Part shown: positions 1 through 9,784 of the stretch, piece after piece
Numbering within the stretch: position 1 is the first letter of the stretch
Layout of the letters: each line of letters opens with the position of its first letter
Origin: Chara braunii
Taxonomy: Eukaryota; Streptophyta; Charophyceae; Charales; Characeae
Length of the DNA stretch: 59,180 nucleotides
Direction: 5' to 3'
Assembly (NCBI GenBank): GCA_003427395.1
Contig: BFEA01000550.1
Span: forward strand, 919,757 to 978,936
Program-made: the position numbers and the translations under genes
Notes under the pieces: generated by a model
Told to the model about the DNA's origin: nothing
Seen by the model: only the letters and a program-made list of their open reading frames with translations
Database searches by the model: none

Positions 1-56
1 ATATGTGCGAAATAAGAATGAATGTAGATTCATTCCCACTTTGGAAGAAAGAAGCC

Positions 57-60
<4 letters not shown>

Positions 61-107
<47 letters not shown>
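61..107. repeat. (GA)n microsatellite
   Basis: Uninterrupted GA dinucleotide run of about 47 bases. It makes Arg-Glu repeats in shadow frames, which are not real genes. Confidence 0.97.
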
Positions 108-108
<1 letters not shown>

Positions 109-572
109 AAAACCCCATTGGCCCTTGGCTCCATCTCAACATATTTTGTTCATTGTTTTCTCTTTTCACCTTCTCTTTTGGCCTTCATCTCTGTGTGTCT
201 ATACGCATATCTCCCCTCCTCGTGGGGGTGGGTGATTTGCCAAATACCCCCATAAGTTGACAATCTTGAGATACATGTCAAAATGTCGCTGAAAGATCTT
301 GGTACAGTGGAATGGCTTTCTCGGCTGACATCTTTGTGTTATCCCCCTGTCAGGCGTGTGTGCAAATTTGCGATCCCGGTCTCCCCATTTGGGAATTGGC
401 CTTTTGCAATTGCACCTACGAAAAGTTGGCAACTACAGGGGCATTTTGCAAAGTTGGATGGTGTCCGGTAAGGATACATCGCAAAGATGGAGTCCAACCG
501 ATGTTTGAGGTGTTTGGCAAAATATTTTTGTCGTCGTCCTTCACCGCAGCATAGCTATGGCAGGTCCCCTTG

Positions 573-607
<35 letters not shown>

Positions 608-1242
608 TAATAATAGTATTATTCTAATTACTATCGCATTTTAGATCCTGTGTGTACTTCACTCATATGTGACCCCGTAGGCGAAAGGCATTTCCGTGTG
701 AATGAAATTCCTATCCTTGGAACCTCTCTTGAATGGCCATGCACAAGCTGTGTAAATTGGATCGGGCGGGTATGCCTTTGTTGAGTGGGGATCAGGAAGG
801 GGTGTGAGGGACATGAACCGGGGAACAAAAGGGTTGACCACGTTTGTGCACTTGCGTGTGGATTTTGTTGGGCTTCACATGTGTGCAGGTATGTATAGGA
901 ACAAGGGTTCACTTATGGATTGAGAATGATATGAATGAATGAGTGCAAGGGATGGGTGACAAGATTCAACTATGGCTGTGAGAATGGCTTTCCTTGATTT
1001 CCTCTGAGACTTCCCCCTTTTCTTTTCCATCTTTCACTTTCTCTTGCCACTCGCATCTAGCGAAAAGGCAAGAATGGTCGAGCGCAAGGTTTGGCGCTCG
1101 GCCTTCGACCGGATTAAGACTCGATCCGGATATGGCGAATTGCTCGCTAACCCGCGACTACTTTCTTTTATCTTTCCTCAATGGAGAGGAACGAGCGAAC
1201 CCCATCTTGAAGGGATCTGCTTTTACATTACTGTTCGAACGT
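108..1242. other. Left flank, no gene recognised
   Basis: No supported gene is visible. A (TTA)n run lies at about 574-603. From about 1,070 to 1,242 there are short inverted repeats, for example GAGCGC...GCGCTC near 1,080-1,100 and a GGAT/ATCC pair near 1,112-1,130. The end of this stretch may be the upstream part of the E1 gag region, now separated from the rest of gag by the solo LTR that follows. I cannot assign a start codon or product. Confidence 0.4.
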
Positions 1243-2089
1243 TGATCCTGAGCCTGGAATTCGAGGTCCTTGTCCAGGATATCCCAAGTTCTGGTCCAAC
1301 ACAAAAGGGTTTCCCCTATGAGCCGGACCTACACCCCTTGCTAATCGTCACCCACTGTCTAAAAGCTAGGTGCACCGCAAGGGCCGAACGACTTATCCTT
1401 CAACCGTTCAATATCGTGAAGGAGGGTCCCTCCTTCACGATATTTCGCTTTCGTGTGTCATGCGCAACCCTGAAACCCACGAGAGGTTGCGCGGTTGTGG
1501 GTAACGCATGAAGCATCGTCAGGACAGTCGATCAAGTAAGAACACATGACTGAGTGTTATGCCCTCCTTTGCATGTGCATTCTTTTTTATGCAACTTTGC
1601 GCAGACATCGCTCAAACACTTCAGCGTTTTCTACGTTATGGGTCGAAACATTTGAAAAAGGGACTAGGCATATATGCATGTTCAAGTTAGTAACATTATT
1701 TGTGTTGTATGATGCGTGGTTAAGTTAGAATGTCCTAGTCGACCGACGCAGAAATGCGCATGGGATATCAGCGCCCCGCACGACAGTTCCCATACGGGTC
1801 CGAGCTGGGCATGGACCGCGCATACCCCCTATGCTACAATGTACGAGAAACGCCCTCGACGGGGATACGCCCACCCAAGGGATACGCCCACCCAAGGGAT
1901 GGTGACATATCCCGCGGGTGGAGGTAAGTTGTACCTCACGAGACCCTATCCTGTCGTAGGGAGGTATAGTTGGCGCACTCGGTAGGAGCGGCTCTGATGC
2001 TTCCCCTTTACGTGATGCAACTCGCGAATCTGCCAATCCTACGTGACACGGCCGGGAAGGTCCCCTCCGCGTGGACCATGCACTCGACA
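1243..2089 (+). mobile_element. Probable solo LTR (family B, copy B3) inside E1
   Basis: The right part (about 1,730-2,089) is clearly similar to 20,040-20,464, the right end of insertion B1. Shared blocks include CTAGTCGACCG, CCCCCTATGCTACAA, ACGAGAAACGCCCTCG and a common terminus CTCGACA. Weaker similarity continues upstream, where both copies have CGCAACCCT followed by a CGAG-containing hairpin. A four-base ACGT occurs just before position 1,243 (followed by TG) and again just after the CA at 2,089, as expected for a target duplication around a TG...CA unit. The E1 gag frame resumes immediately after it. The right end is solid. The left end is a guess, because ACGT is short and the first bases do not match the left end of B1. 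Confidence 0.45.
1410..1444. repeat. Perfect 17-bp inverted repeat, 1-nt spacer
   Basis: Left arm 1410-1426 (AATATCGTGAAGGAGGG), one T, then its exact reverse complement at 1428-1444. As RNA this would be a very stable hairpin. It lies within the probable family B solo LTR, where several weaker hairpins also occur. Confidence 0.95.
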
Positions 2090-2856
2090 ACGTGTCCGCA
2101 CTTAAAGCAACTATGGATGAGTTGTTGCAGACCCCTGACCATGGATTGTCGCCCGAGCAGATCCTTGACAACTTTGCTAGAGCACTCCTCGATCCATTAA
2201 AGATTAACCTATATATGAAGATTAAGGTGCCAAGGATGACCTATGATAGAGTTAATAAACTAGCGGTAGAACAGGCTGGTATCTTACAAAAGGCTAACTG
2301 CCACTGGTACAAGGATTTAGAAACGGGGAAACACTTGGGCAAAACCATCTTTGGTAACATTATGGGCAAGGACAACCTTCTAGTTACTTTCGAGGAAGGA
2401 GATTGCGAGGCCTTTAGCTACGACGATATAGGGTATGGTCTAGACGAGGACAACAATGTAGTTCAAGGAGGTAGCTATGCTATTGTAGTGCGCGAGGGAG
2501 GACTTGGACGAGGTGGCGGCCGAGGTCGAGGTGGCCGCGGTAGGGGAGGAAGAGGACAGGGTTGTTGAGGGGAGTGCAACAATCAAGGCTGCTCTGCGGG
2601 TGGTAGGGGTCATGGTTCCCCACAAGGTAGATCCGGTCCGTCCGCCCCACAACAAGGTAGGGGTAGAGGTAATTATGCCCTTGCCAACACAAGTTTTAAT
2701 GGAGGTAAGGGGAGTGGGTACCCTGCGCACCCAGGGATAGCCCCGGGGGAACCTTGGAAAAAGATGAATGTCTCCTATGATGATTGGAAACGCTGGTTAG
2801 CGGGCCACATAGTTTCCTTTTGTCCTGACTATAGGCGCTCCCCAAAAGGTCGGTAG
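2071..2856 (+). pseudogene. gag: E1 gag, interrupted by one in-frame TGA
   Basis: One reading frame stays open from 2071 to the TAG at 2854-2856 except for a single TGA at 2566-2568. The first part is a capsid-like helical region (MDELLQ, FARALLDPLKINLYMKIK). From about residue 145 it becomes Gly/Arg-rich with several GRGG units, probably an RNA-binding tail in place of a classical zinc knuckle. After the stop the frame continues with Gly-rich sequence, then a Trp-containing end (WKRWLAGH). The first codons (about 2071-2089) come from the flanking LTR, so the true N-terminus is missing. Gag would form the particle that packages element RNA. The family assignment comes from position next to protease and RT. 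Confidence 0.7.
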
Positions 2857-2882
2857 GGTTAGCAGCTACCCTTACAAGGGTT

Positions 2883-3360
2883 TTGGACACCCAGGTAGAC
2901 GCAGTGTGCGCTGATGGAGATACCTCCTGTCCAAAGACCCCAACGACAGAGGCTGTTGCAGGCCCCCACCTAGTTGGCTGTCCGGAGACTGCTTGTGTTT
3001 TAGTCTCTCTAGGTGGTTCCCTTGCAGGCATAGGTGATGAGCTGATCACTCGTCGCAAAGCCTACGTCGAAATGAGGAAGAAAAAAGGACAGCTTATCTT
3101 AGGGGATATAGAGGTTAGTAGTACGGGAGTAGGTGCGTTAGTTGATAGTGGATCGACCTGTAGTTTTATTAGTAGAAAGGGTTTGAAGAAGTTGCATCCT
3201 GGCATGAAGGTGCATAAAAACTGGATGAGCCGGTAGTGAGCCGACTCACCGATAATAGAGAGATGCGAGTTGAGGAGTACGTCGAGATCAAGGCATTCTT
3301 CTCGTTGGTGGATGTGAAGCAGGTGGAGAAGGTACTACGGCCTAGGGAGAAGTCGCCCAT
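2883..3360 (+). pseudogene. E1 aspartic protease region
   Basis: Contains a retropepsin signature, LVDSGSTCSFIS, at about 3139-3174 (active-site D-S-G), preceded by a beta-rich stretch (GQLILGDIEVSSTG). A TAG at 3234-3236 breaks the frame. Similar sequence continues in another frame (EMRVEEYVEIKAFFSLVD) to a TAA near 3367. Retropepsins cleave the gag-pol polyprotein. The site residues are present, but the gene is broken. Confidence 0.75.
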
Positions 3361-3458
3361 CCCGACGTAAAGATGGGAGAACACGAGTGTTGGTTGCCTA
3401 GTCCCATTGGCAGGAAGAAGAAGATGAGGTTTTTCCATGAGTCTGGAATTGATTCCTC

Positions 3459-4736
3459 TTGTCCCTTTGCTGCGTGAGTGCTTTTGTTTTCGCTAGTCAC
3501 ATGTCCAAGGAGAAGCTTGAGGACCAAGCCTTCGTACCATATGCGAGACCCATCGATGAGGGAAAGAGAGAAGAGGAGCCGATACCACCCCAAATAGTGG
3601 AAGAAGCCCCATCTGGAGTTGTACAGAGAGAAATCAAACACAGGATTGCGATTGAGCCTAGTAGCAAAACTCCCTGGGGCCCCATCTATAGAATGTTTCC
3701 CAAATAATTAGACGAACTACGCAAGCAACTAGATGAACTGCTGGAGAAAGGGTGGATTAAGCCAAGCTCCTCGCCATATGGAGCACCGGTTCTCTTTGTG
3801 CCTAAGAAGGGAGGTGAGTTGAGGATGTGCATAGACTACCGAGGTTTGAATGCAATCACAGTCAAGAACGCTGAACCACTGCCCCGAATAGACGACTTGT
3901 AAGATAGGGTGCATGGATGCAAGTACTTCTCTAAGATAGACCTGAAGTCCGAATACCATCAGATAGAAGTACAACCAGAAGACCAGCATATGACCACTAT
4001 GAGTTTGTAGTTATGCCATTTGGATTGACTAATGCCCTCTAGAGATGCATGAATGACCTATTTAGAGAATCGCTAGACAAATTTGCAATTAGATGACATC
4101 CTGATCTTTAGCAAGTCCTTAGATGCTCCTCTTAGGCAAGTCCTAACGAAGTTGAGAGAAGCTTGGTTTAAGCTCAACCCAAAGAAATGTGAATGGGCAA
4201 AGCGCCAGGTGTTATATTTGGGTCATGTAGTCGATGGGGACAGAGTTAGACCTAAAGATGCTAAGATCGCAACTATTCGTGACTGGCCAGCGCCACGTAC
4301 TTTGACCGAGCTGCAATCCTTCTTAGGACTGGCAAACTACTATAGGAAGTTCGTTAGAAACTTCACTTCCATAGCCGCACCACTGCGTAGACTGCTGAAA
4401 AAAGAAGTTGTGTGGAAGTGGGACAAGGATTGCCCTTTTGCCTTCAAGAAGTTGAAGAAGGCGTTGAAAGAGTACCCGGTCCTAAAGGTAGCTGACCCAT
4501 CCTTACCTTCCGTAGTGACTACTGACATGAACCAATATGGCATTGGTGTTGTGTTACAAGAGAATGATGGAGACGACTATAGACCGGTAGAATTCATGTC
4601 TTGCAGACTACTTAGCGAGAAAGTAGTCGCCTCTACCTACGAACAAGAGTTATATGCCCTTAGACAGTCGCTAAACCACTGGACACGTTATCTCTTAGGT
4701 CGACATTTCAAGGTCTACTCAGATCATGAAACCTAG
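3459..4736 (+). pseudogene. E1 reverse transcriptase and RNase H (first part)
   Basis: The RT N-terminal region is at 3580-3705 (PWGPIYRM). Fingers and palm follow in another frame: [34 protein letters not shown] and FSKIDLKSEYHQIEV. The catalytic box is at about 4083-4110 as QLDDILIF, where the usual Tyr of YLDD is replaced. The connection and RNase H follow (FLGLANYYRKF, TTDMNQYGIGVVL, YEQELYAL, YSDHET). Stops occur at 3706-3708, 3900-3902, near 4007, near 4042 and at 4734-4736. The order and motifs are typical of Ty3/gypsy. The product would not be functional. Confidence 0.9.
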
Positions 4737-4742
4737 AGATGG

Positions 4743-5300
4743 TTGAAGACTAAGGCCCGTACGACCCCTAAGTTGACTAGATGGGCCGCTAAGATTGATC
4801 AGTTTGATTTTGAGCTGAAGCCTGTCAAAGGTAAGTACAACGTAGTAGTTGATGCCCTTAGTAGACGAGTGGACTTCTTTGGGGCCATAGTGACTTACCT
4901 TGATGTTGGAGCTGATGTGCAGCAAAAGATTAGAGATGCTTACGAAAAAGACCCTATATATCGAGAGATGATTAGGAGAGTGCAAACAACACCTCATGAG
5001 ATACCTGACTACAGATTGGCCAATGGATTGTTGTTCGAAAGGACGGATGTCCATGATATGCTTTGCATACCTGATGATGAAGAGATTAAGAGTCTAATCC
5101 TAGGGGAATGCCAAAGACATACGCAACACTGCTCAGGTAATATACTTGGCCCGATATGAAACATGACTGCATTGGCTATATACAGGGTTGCCAAGTGTGT
5201 CAGAGGAACAAGAGCTCGACGCAGGCCCCCCTTGGACTGTTGAGACCATTGCCTATTCCCTCGGGCCCTGGAGAGTCGGTATCTATAGACTTTATGGATA
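4743..5300 (+). pseudogene. E1 RNase H end, zinc-binding domain, integrase start (first copy)
   Basis: Continues from RNase H (FDFELKPVKGKYN, then DALSRR), through a linker (AYEKDPIYREMIRR), to a damaged zinc-binding region ending in CQVCQRNKSS. The start of the integrase core, VSIDFMDT, carries the first catalytic Asp at about 5,280-5,300. A frameshift near 5,140 separates the linker from the zinc-binding part. The U6 retropseudogene lies directly after this point, so integrase is physically cut here. Confidence 0.85.
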
Positions 5301-5314
5301 CTAAAAGTTAGAAG

Positions 5315-5337
5315 TAGGTGTCCTTCGGGACATCCGT

Positions 5338-5369
<32 letters not shown>

Positions 5370-5440
5370 GGCCCCTGTGCAAGGATGACACGCATAAATC
5401 GAGAAATGGTCCAAATAATCCAAATTAAAAAAAAAGAAAA
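5315..5440 (+). pseudogene. U6 snRNA retropseudogene
   Basis: Positions 5,318-5,416 read as a nearly complete U6 snRNA. The features are the 5' stem-loop (GTCCTTCGGGACATCC), the ACAGAGA box, GATTAGCATGGCCCC with the catalytic AGC, the telestem region (GATGACACGCATAAATC), and an end in TGGTCCAAAT. It is followed by an A-rich tail to about 5,440. AAAAGTTAGAAG occurs at 5,303-5,314 and again at 5,440-5,451, a clean target-site duplication. Tail plus duplication is the mark of LINE-type retroposition. There is no room for a U6 promoter (USE and TATA) upstream, because retrotransposon pol sequence runs up to it. It is therefore a processed pseudogene, not an active gene. Confidence 0.95.
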
Positions 5441-5451
5441 AAAGTTAGAAG

Positions 5452-5553
5452 CAGGAATGGAAAGAGTCAAGTCATGGTGAGAGTCGATAGATTTAGTAAA
5501 TTTGTCGTGTTTGTACCCTTACCTGCAGAAACCAAGACTGATCTGGTCGTTAA
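5452..5553 (+). pseudogene. E1 integrase core fragment
   Basis: Resumes the integrase frame after the U6 insertion (RVDRFSKFVVFVPL, AETKTDLVV) and stops at the TTAA (5,550-5,553) that borders the next small insert. The same residues are present in the second copy at 6,480-6,560. Confidence 0.85.
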
Positions 5554-5730
5554 TTCACCAGTACATGGGCACCTGGGCCGCGGGCCTGACACCTCAAATT
5601 CTGGAAGCCGAAAGGAAAACGCGACCGCCGATCCAATTTATCAACGGCAGGCCCAACGTTCGACGTTTCGGCCTCGTTTTCTTGTGGCGACAAGTTTCGG
5701 ACTGCAAGGTTGGGGCCATGTACTTGCGGT
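5554..5730. mobile_element. 177-bp MITE-like insert flanked by TTAA
   Basis: TTAA lies on both sides (5,550-5,553 and 5,731-5,734). The uninterrupted paralog at about 6,551-6,562 reads GTTAAGGAGTT with a single TTAA, so the insert plus one TTAA is extra. The ends share an imperfect inverted repeat around AGTACATGG / CCATGTACT. TTAA duplication is typical of piggyBac-type elements. The insert has an open frame but no recognised protein. Confidence 0.6.
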
Positions 5731-5740
5731 TTAAGGAGTT

Positions 5741-6440
5741 AGCGAGAAAGTAGCCGGCTCTACCTACGAACGAGAGTTATATGCCCTTAGACAGGCGCCA
5801 AACCGCTGGAGACATTATCTCTTAGGTGCCAAACCGCTGGAGACATTATCTCTTAGGTCTGCATTTCAAGGTCTACTCAGATCATGAAGACTCAAGCCCG
5901 TATGACCCCTAAGTTGACTAGCTGGGCCGCTGAGATTGATCAGTTTGATTTTGAGCTGAAGCCTGTCAAAGGTAAGTACAACATAGTAGCCGATGGCCTT
6001 AGTAGACGAGCGGACTTCTTTGGGCCCACAGTGACTTACCTTGACGATGGAGCTGATGTGCAGCGAAAGATCAGAGATGCTTATGAAAAAGACCCTATAT
6101 ACCGAGAGATGATTAGGAGAGTGCAAACAGCACCTCATGAGATACCTGACTACAGATTGGCCAATGGATTAATGTTCAAAAGGACTGATGTCCATGATAG
6201 GCTTTGCATACCTGATGATGAATAGATTAAGAGTCTGATCCTAGGGGAATGTCAAAGACATACGTGACCCTGCACAGGTCATATACTTGGCCCGGTATGA
6301 AACATGACTGCATTCACTATATTCAGGGTTGCCAAGTGTGTCAGAGGAACAAGAGCTCGACGCAGGCCACCCTTGGACTGTTGAGACCGTGACGTATTCC
6401 TTCAGGCTCTGGAGAGTCGGTATCTACAATCTTTATGGAT
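5741..6440 (+). repeat. Duplicate of E1 RNase H to integrase start
   Basis: Nearly parallels 4,613-5,310: the same AGCGAGAAAGTAG start, the same linker (AYEKDPIYREMIRR) and the same CQRNKSS block. It lacks the U6 insertion. It carries its own 31-bp tandem duplication near 5,799-5,860 (GCCAAACCGCTGGAGACATT twice). One reading frame ends at TAG 6,223-6,225, in place of the Glu codon seen in the first copy. This is either a segmental duplication or a template-switch product within one element. Confidence 0.9.
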
Positions 6441-6959
6441 ACTGAAGTTAGAAATAGGAACGAAAAGAGTCAAGTCATGGCGAGAGTTGATAGATATAGT
6501 AAATTTGTGGTGTCTGTACCCTTACATGCAGAAACCAAGACTGATCTGGTTGTTAAGGAGTTCTTTAACCACTGGGTGAAAGACTTCGGTCACCCCTTGT
6601 CCATAGTTAGTGACAGAGACAGTAGGTTCACAGGGGAGCACTGGCGCCAACTGTTGAAAGTATATGGCTCAAAACTAGCCATGTCATCCGATAGACACCC
6701 TGAGACTAATGGCCAGACTCAACAGATGAACAAGCTTCTACATATCCGCCCTGATCAGTTAGACTGGGACGAGCACTTAGCTAAGGAAGCCAGTGACTCG
6801 GTCCACTTAGCTACATCTAGGATACCAAATGAGCCGCATAGAGGGTGGACACCTCGACGTCCCATACACTGTCTAAAGCCTGATCAAATTCAGAGATTAC
6901 CTCCCGGCACGCACGCATTTGCAATCCAGTATGAGAAAGACTTACAAGGGGTTGCATAG
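6435..6959 (+). pseudogene. E1 integrase catalytic core (second copy)
   Basis: An open frame of 174 codons covers most of the rve integrase core: RVDRYSKFVVSVPL, then VSDRDSRF (second catalytic Asp), then SDRHPETNGQTQQMN (catalytic Glu). The C-terminal side is DQIQRLPPGTHAF. The first Asp (DFMDT type) lies just upstream in the duplicated segment but out of frame. A stop (TAG 6,957-6,959) ends it before the C-terminal domain. Confidence 0.85.
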
Positions 6960-7440
6960 AACATCCGAAAGGCACAATTCCAGGTGATCGAACAAGCCAA
7001 CAAGCACCGGCGCCCTGCACAGTTTGCAGTAGGTGATCTTGTTTGAGTGAAGTCTAAAGAGTTTGTGCCTGAGGAAGGAATATCGCAGAAACTACTGCCT
7101 GCATATAGAGGACCATGGCAGACTTTAGAGTTGGTGACACAGATGGGCCATCATATACTATAGAGATTCCACCCCACCTGCATACTTACCCTGTGTTCCA
7201 TGCATCAAAGTTGTTACCTTAAGTGACTACTCAGGATTTCCCTTAGATCGATGATCCCGCCTGATATGGATGGCCGATATGATGTTGATAGAATTGTAGC
7301 CGAAGATGTCTTTAAGACGGGCGGTACAGGGAGATACAAGGTCCGATTTGCCTACCAAGATCCCCGCAAGGATCGCTGCTTTACAAGACGAGCTAGTTGA
7401 AACAGCCCCTGACATTGTGTCCGATTATGAGAGGGCAAGG
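6960..7440 (+). pseudogene. E1 integrase C-terminal domain remnant
   Basis: In shifting frames the sequence reads QVIEQANKH, then AVGDLV, a TGA where Trp is expected, VKSKEF, and LLPAYRGPW, which is the GPY/F-type module. It ends with a segment reading ETAPDIVSDYERAR that also has a counterpart at the end of D1 (TAPDIVVAYERG). This part normally binds element DNA or chromatin. Several frameshifts are present. Confidence 0.75.
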
Positions 7441-8282
7441 CGAGGGCAGGCTGTGTATGATCGGTGAGGATGTGTTCTCGAAGGACCTCGAAATCAGGCC
7501 GGCGGGAGTGAAAGGATTCAAGTGACTATTCGCCAGGCTGTCAGGCCTCAGAAAATCTCGAGCCCTTAGGCCCAGGCCAAATTTGACGTTGAGGGCCGCG
7601 CGACCCTCACAAGAAAAATGCTAAAACACTTGAGGGCCAGGGGCCCGGTCCAGAAGCTTCCAGTCGAATTTAGAGGTCCAGTCCTGTTAGAAGTCAGCAG
7701 GGTCCAGTTTTGGGCAGTTGCAGGCCCAAGTCAAGAAAGGTCTAGAGGTCGAAATACCTGCTGAGCCTGAAGAGTCCAGAAGTCAAGCCATTACTGGTTG
7801 GGTCTGGTACCAAAGGAAAAGTCCAGAAGTTGAAAGTCCAACCTTGCAGCAGCACCTTTCGAAAGGCACCGGTACCCAAGAAATATGCAGTCCACTGCAC
7901 ACAGGCCTAAGCGGCCGGTACCGGTCTAGACAGACCAACCCAGTCCATGCAACTATATAAGGAAGCACACTGCCTTGGCGATTCATTCGGAGTTGCATAT
8001 TGCGGAAGCACTGCGCGGCTTGTGCGACCGTCATGACCTGTGCCCTGTGGGAACGAGGAGGATGACGTGAAGCAAGTTGGAGGCGATGAAGAGGAAGGCA
8101 GCCATAGCCGCTGGAGACCAAGGAAGCGAGTGTATTCAGGGATAGATCCAGGCATAGAGAACATGAGGCAGAGAGGGAGAGTGCACATACATGAAAGGGA
8201 AGAGAGTGTGTACATACTAGAGGAAGAGAGGGAAATCACTTACATACTGAGAGAGGGAGAGACTAGCGAGACACATATCTGA
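7441..8282 (+). other. E1 3' region, possible LTR with TATA box
   Basis: This follows the end of pol and is GC-rich and non-coding for about 500 bases. A TATATAA motif is at 7,954-7,960. About 80-300 bases beyond it is an open frame of 80 codons rich in Glu and Arg. The layout (pol end, U3-like DNA, TATA box, transcribed leader) suits a 3' LTR, but no second copy is in the window to confirm the ends. Confidence 0.4.
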
Positions 8283-8956
8283 AGTTGTTGTCGGATGAAA
8301 GTTGCTGGGCCGTAGGAGGAGTGGCCAGACTTTTCAGCTGTGTAAATTGTTCAAATGAAACAAGTTGGTTGTTCTCTTGGTACTCGCTCGTCATGCGTAA
8401 TTGGAAACCTGTTGAACATTCTCTGCTGAGCTTGTTTGATGACAACTGCATGTGAGATCATTGCATACGAGTTTTTGTAGAAGTTTCCTATGGAACGCTC
8501 AGGTATGCAACTGCAAGTGCTGTAGGGACGAGCAAGGTAGACAACGTAGGAATGGGAGACGTGATTATCCATATTATACCTGCTTTTAGCACCCTATATT
8601 TCTGATGCTTGATGCTAAATGAGCGGCGTGTTGCCATGCTCTAGCACTCGTCATCACAGTCGATAAGCAGCAAAATCATCTTGAGTTGATCGTTGGGAAA
8701 CTCAAAAGGCAAAATTTCAAGTTACCTAGAAAGTTTCTAGCAGGCACAGCCTGCACAAAACACAAGGAAGCATGCACCGGAAAAGAAATAAATTGAATGA
8801 AGAATATGACTCATAGTCTCATACAGGGGCAAAAACAGAGAAAAATACAGGGGCAAGATATCTCACCTGAAGTCAGCGCCTACACTGTCTCTTCGCATTG
8901 TGGCAAATTTGGCAAAAGCCTTTGATGAAGCAACACCTCCTTTGCTGCAAGGCCCC
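8283..8956. other. Intergenic, nothing recognised
   Basis: No gene, repeat or RNA recognised. If the exon at 8,957-9,118 is real, the right part of this stretch would be its 3' UTR on the minus strand. Confidence 0.5.
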
Positions 8957-9118
8957 TCATGTCCAGATACAATTGCGAAGCTGTTCAAGCACAGACGGAT
9001 GCACTCGGGATAACGCAGAATTAAATGCTGCCTCTCCATGCACGGTTGAGCAGGCCTGGAGCTTCGCCTTGAGTATCGGTCCCAGACCCAAGCTGTTCAC
9101 AGGGTCTGCAGCATATAC
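8957..9118 (-). CDS. Probable terminal exon of a host gene (C-terminal 53 residues)
   Basis: On the minus strand a pyrimidine-containing stretch ends in ATTCATTCCAG at 9,119, a good 3' splice site. It is followed by 53 codons and a TGA at 8,957-8,959. The peptide starts VYAADPVNS and ends VLEQLRNCIWT, with a regular amphipathic pattern (LKAKLQACSTVHGE, FNSALSRVHPSVLEQL). This resembles the helical end of HEAT-repeat nuclear transport receptors (an importin-11/KA120-type protein is my best guess, unverified). The exon starts in phase 0. The exon ending at 58,001 also ends in phase 0 with EYARRRQ, so the two could be joined by a 48.9-kb intron. The codon pattern is unlike the surrounding transposon debris. 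It could also be a chance open frame. Confidence 0.4.
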   Translation of the reverse strand, partial: VYAADPVNSLGLGPILKAKLQACSTVHGEAAFNSALSRVHPSVLEQLRNCIWT

Positions 9119-9784
9119 CTGGAATGAATGGCAAATGTCCACAACAATCATGTGCATGTGCTCCAGCAGCCAATAATCACCATCATCATCACCATCATCC
9201 TTAAATCATCGTAATTGTCCTTCTCCTGCTCCTCCTCGCCTGCGATTTGATTATTACTATTATCACCAACAGTTCAGAGACTAATAGAAGATCGATCGTG
9301 CTGCAACGCCCATCTATGTTGTTGAATGCCACAAGCGTTGGGAGAGCAAGAACACTGCACGCATGCGAGCAAGAATTTTTCCATATCATCAAGTTGACAT
9401 TCAACCCAAATTCTTTGTGAAAATGTGAAGCACCACTGGCCATGGACTCTGTCACTTGAGACATATAACTTGATAGAAGTACGAAGCTGAAATCGATCAT
9501 TCACAGTACTTGATCAAACCAAGAGAAACCTATAAAGAACTGTGCACCCAGCGTACCCTTCAATAACATGCAATTTACATGCAGTGATCTTTTGCTGGCT
9601 ATGGCTGCCCCCAAACTCTCCTCCTATACCAACTAGAAATAACCCTGTTCAACTTCCACTGCCTAAACCTTATGCAGCGAGGATGGTTGGCTACTTTTTC
9701 CCAGTTGCCTCTTTCCTTGGCCCTACCAGGTCTCTAAAATCCCCTTGTTTAAAGTTATTTCCTTGTTACCCAGCATGATTTTTG
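9119..9784. other. Putative intron or intergenic DNA, nothing recognised
   Basis: Short ATC-rich run at about 9,172-9,205. No supported gene. The open frames on both strands show no recognisable domain. Confidence 0.5.

Larger units (their letters stand above)
2071..7470 (+). mobile_element. Decayed Ty3/gypsy retrotransposon E1
   Basis: Gag, aspartic protease, RT, RNase H, zinc-binding domain, integrase and integrase C-terminal domain occur in this order on the + strand, which is the Ty3/gypsy order. Many stops and frameshifts interrupt pol, so the copy cannot be autonomous. Three later events are nested in it: a U6 retropseudogene (5,315-5,440), a 177-bp insert with TTAA on both sides (5,554-5,730), and a duplication of the RNase H-to-integrase segment (5,741-6,440). 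The 5' side is interrupted by the B3 solo LTR. Its own LTRs were not identified with certainty. The pol sequence resembles element D1 more than A1/A2: both have an ALSRR...DFF block and a CQRNK zinc-finger end. Confidence 0.9.

Noticed and set aside
5318-5416. Functional U6 gene
   Set aside because: No upstream promoter elements, target duplication and A-rich tail present, embedded in pol.
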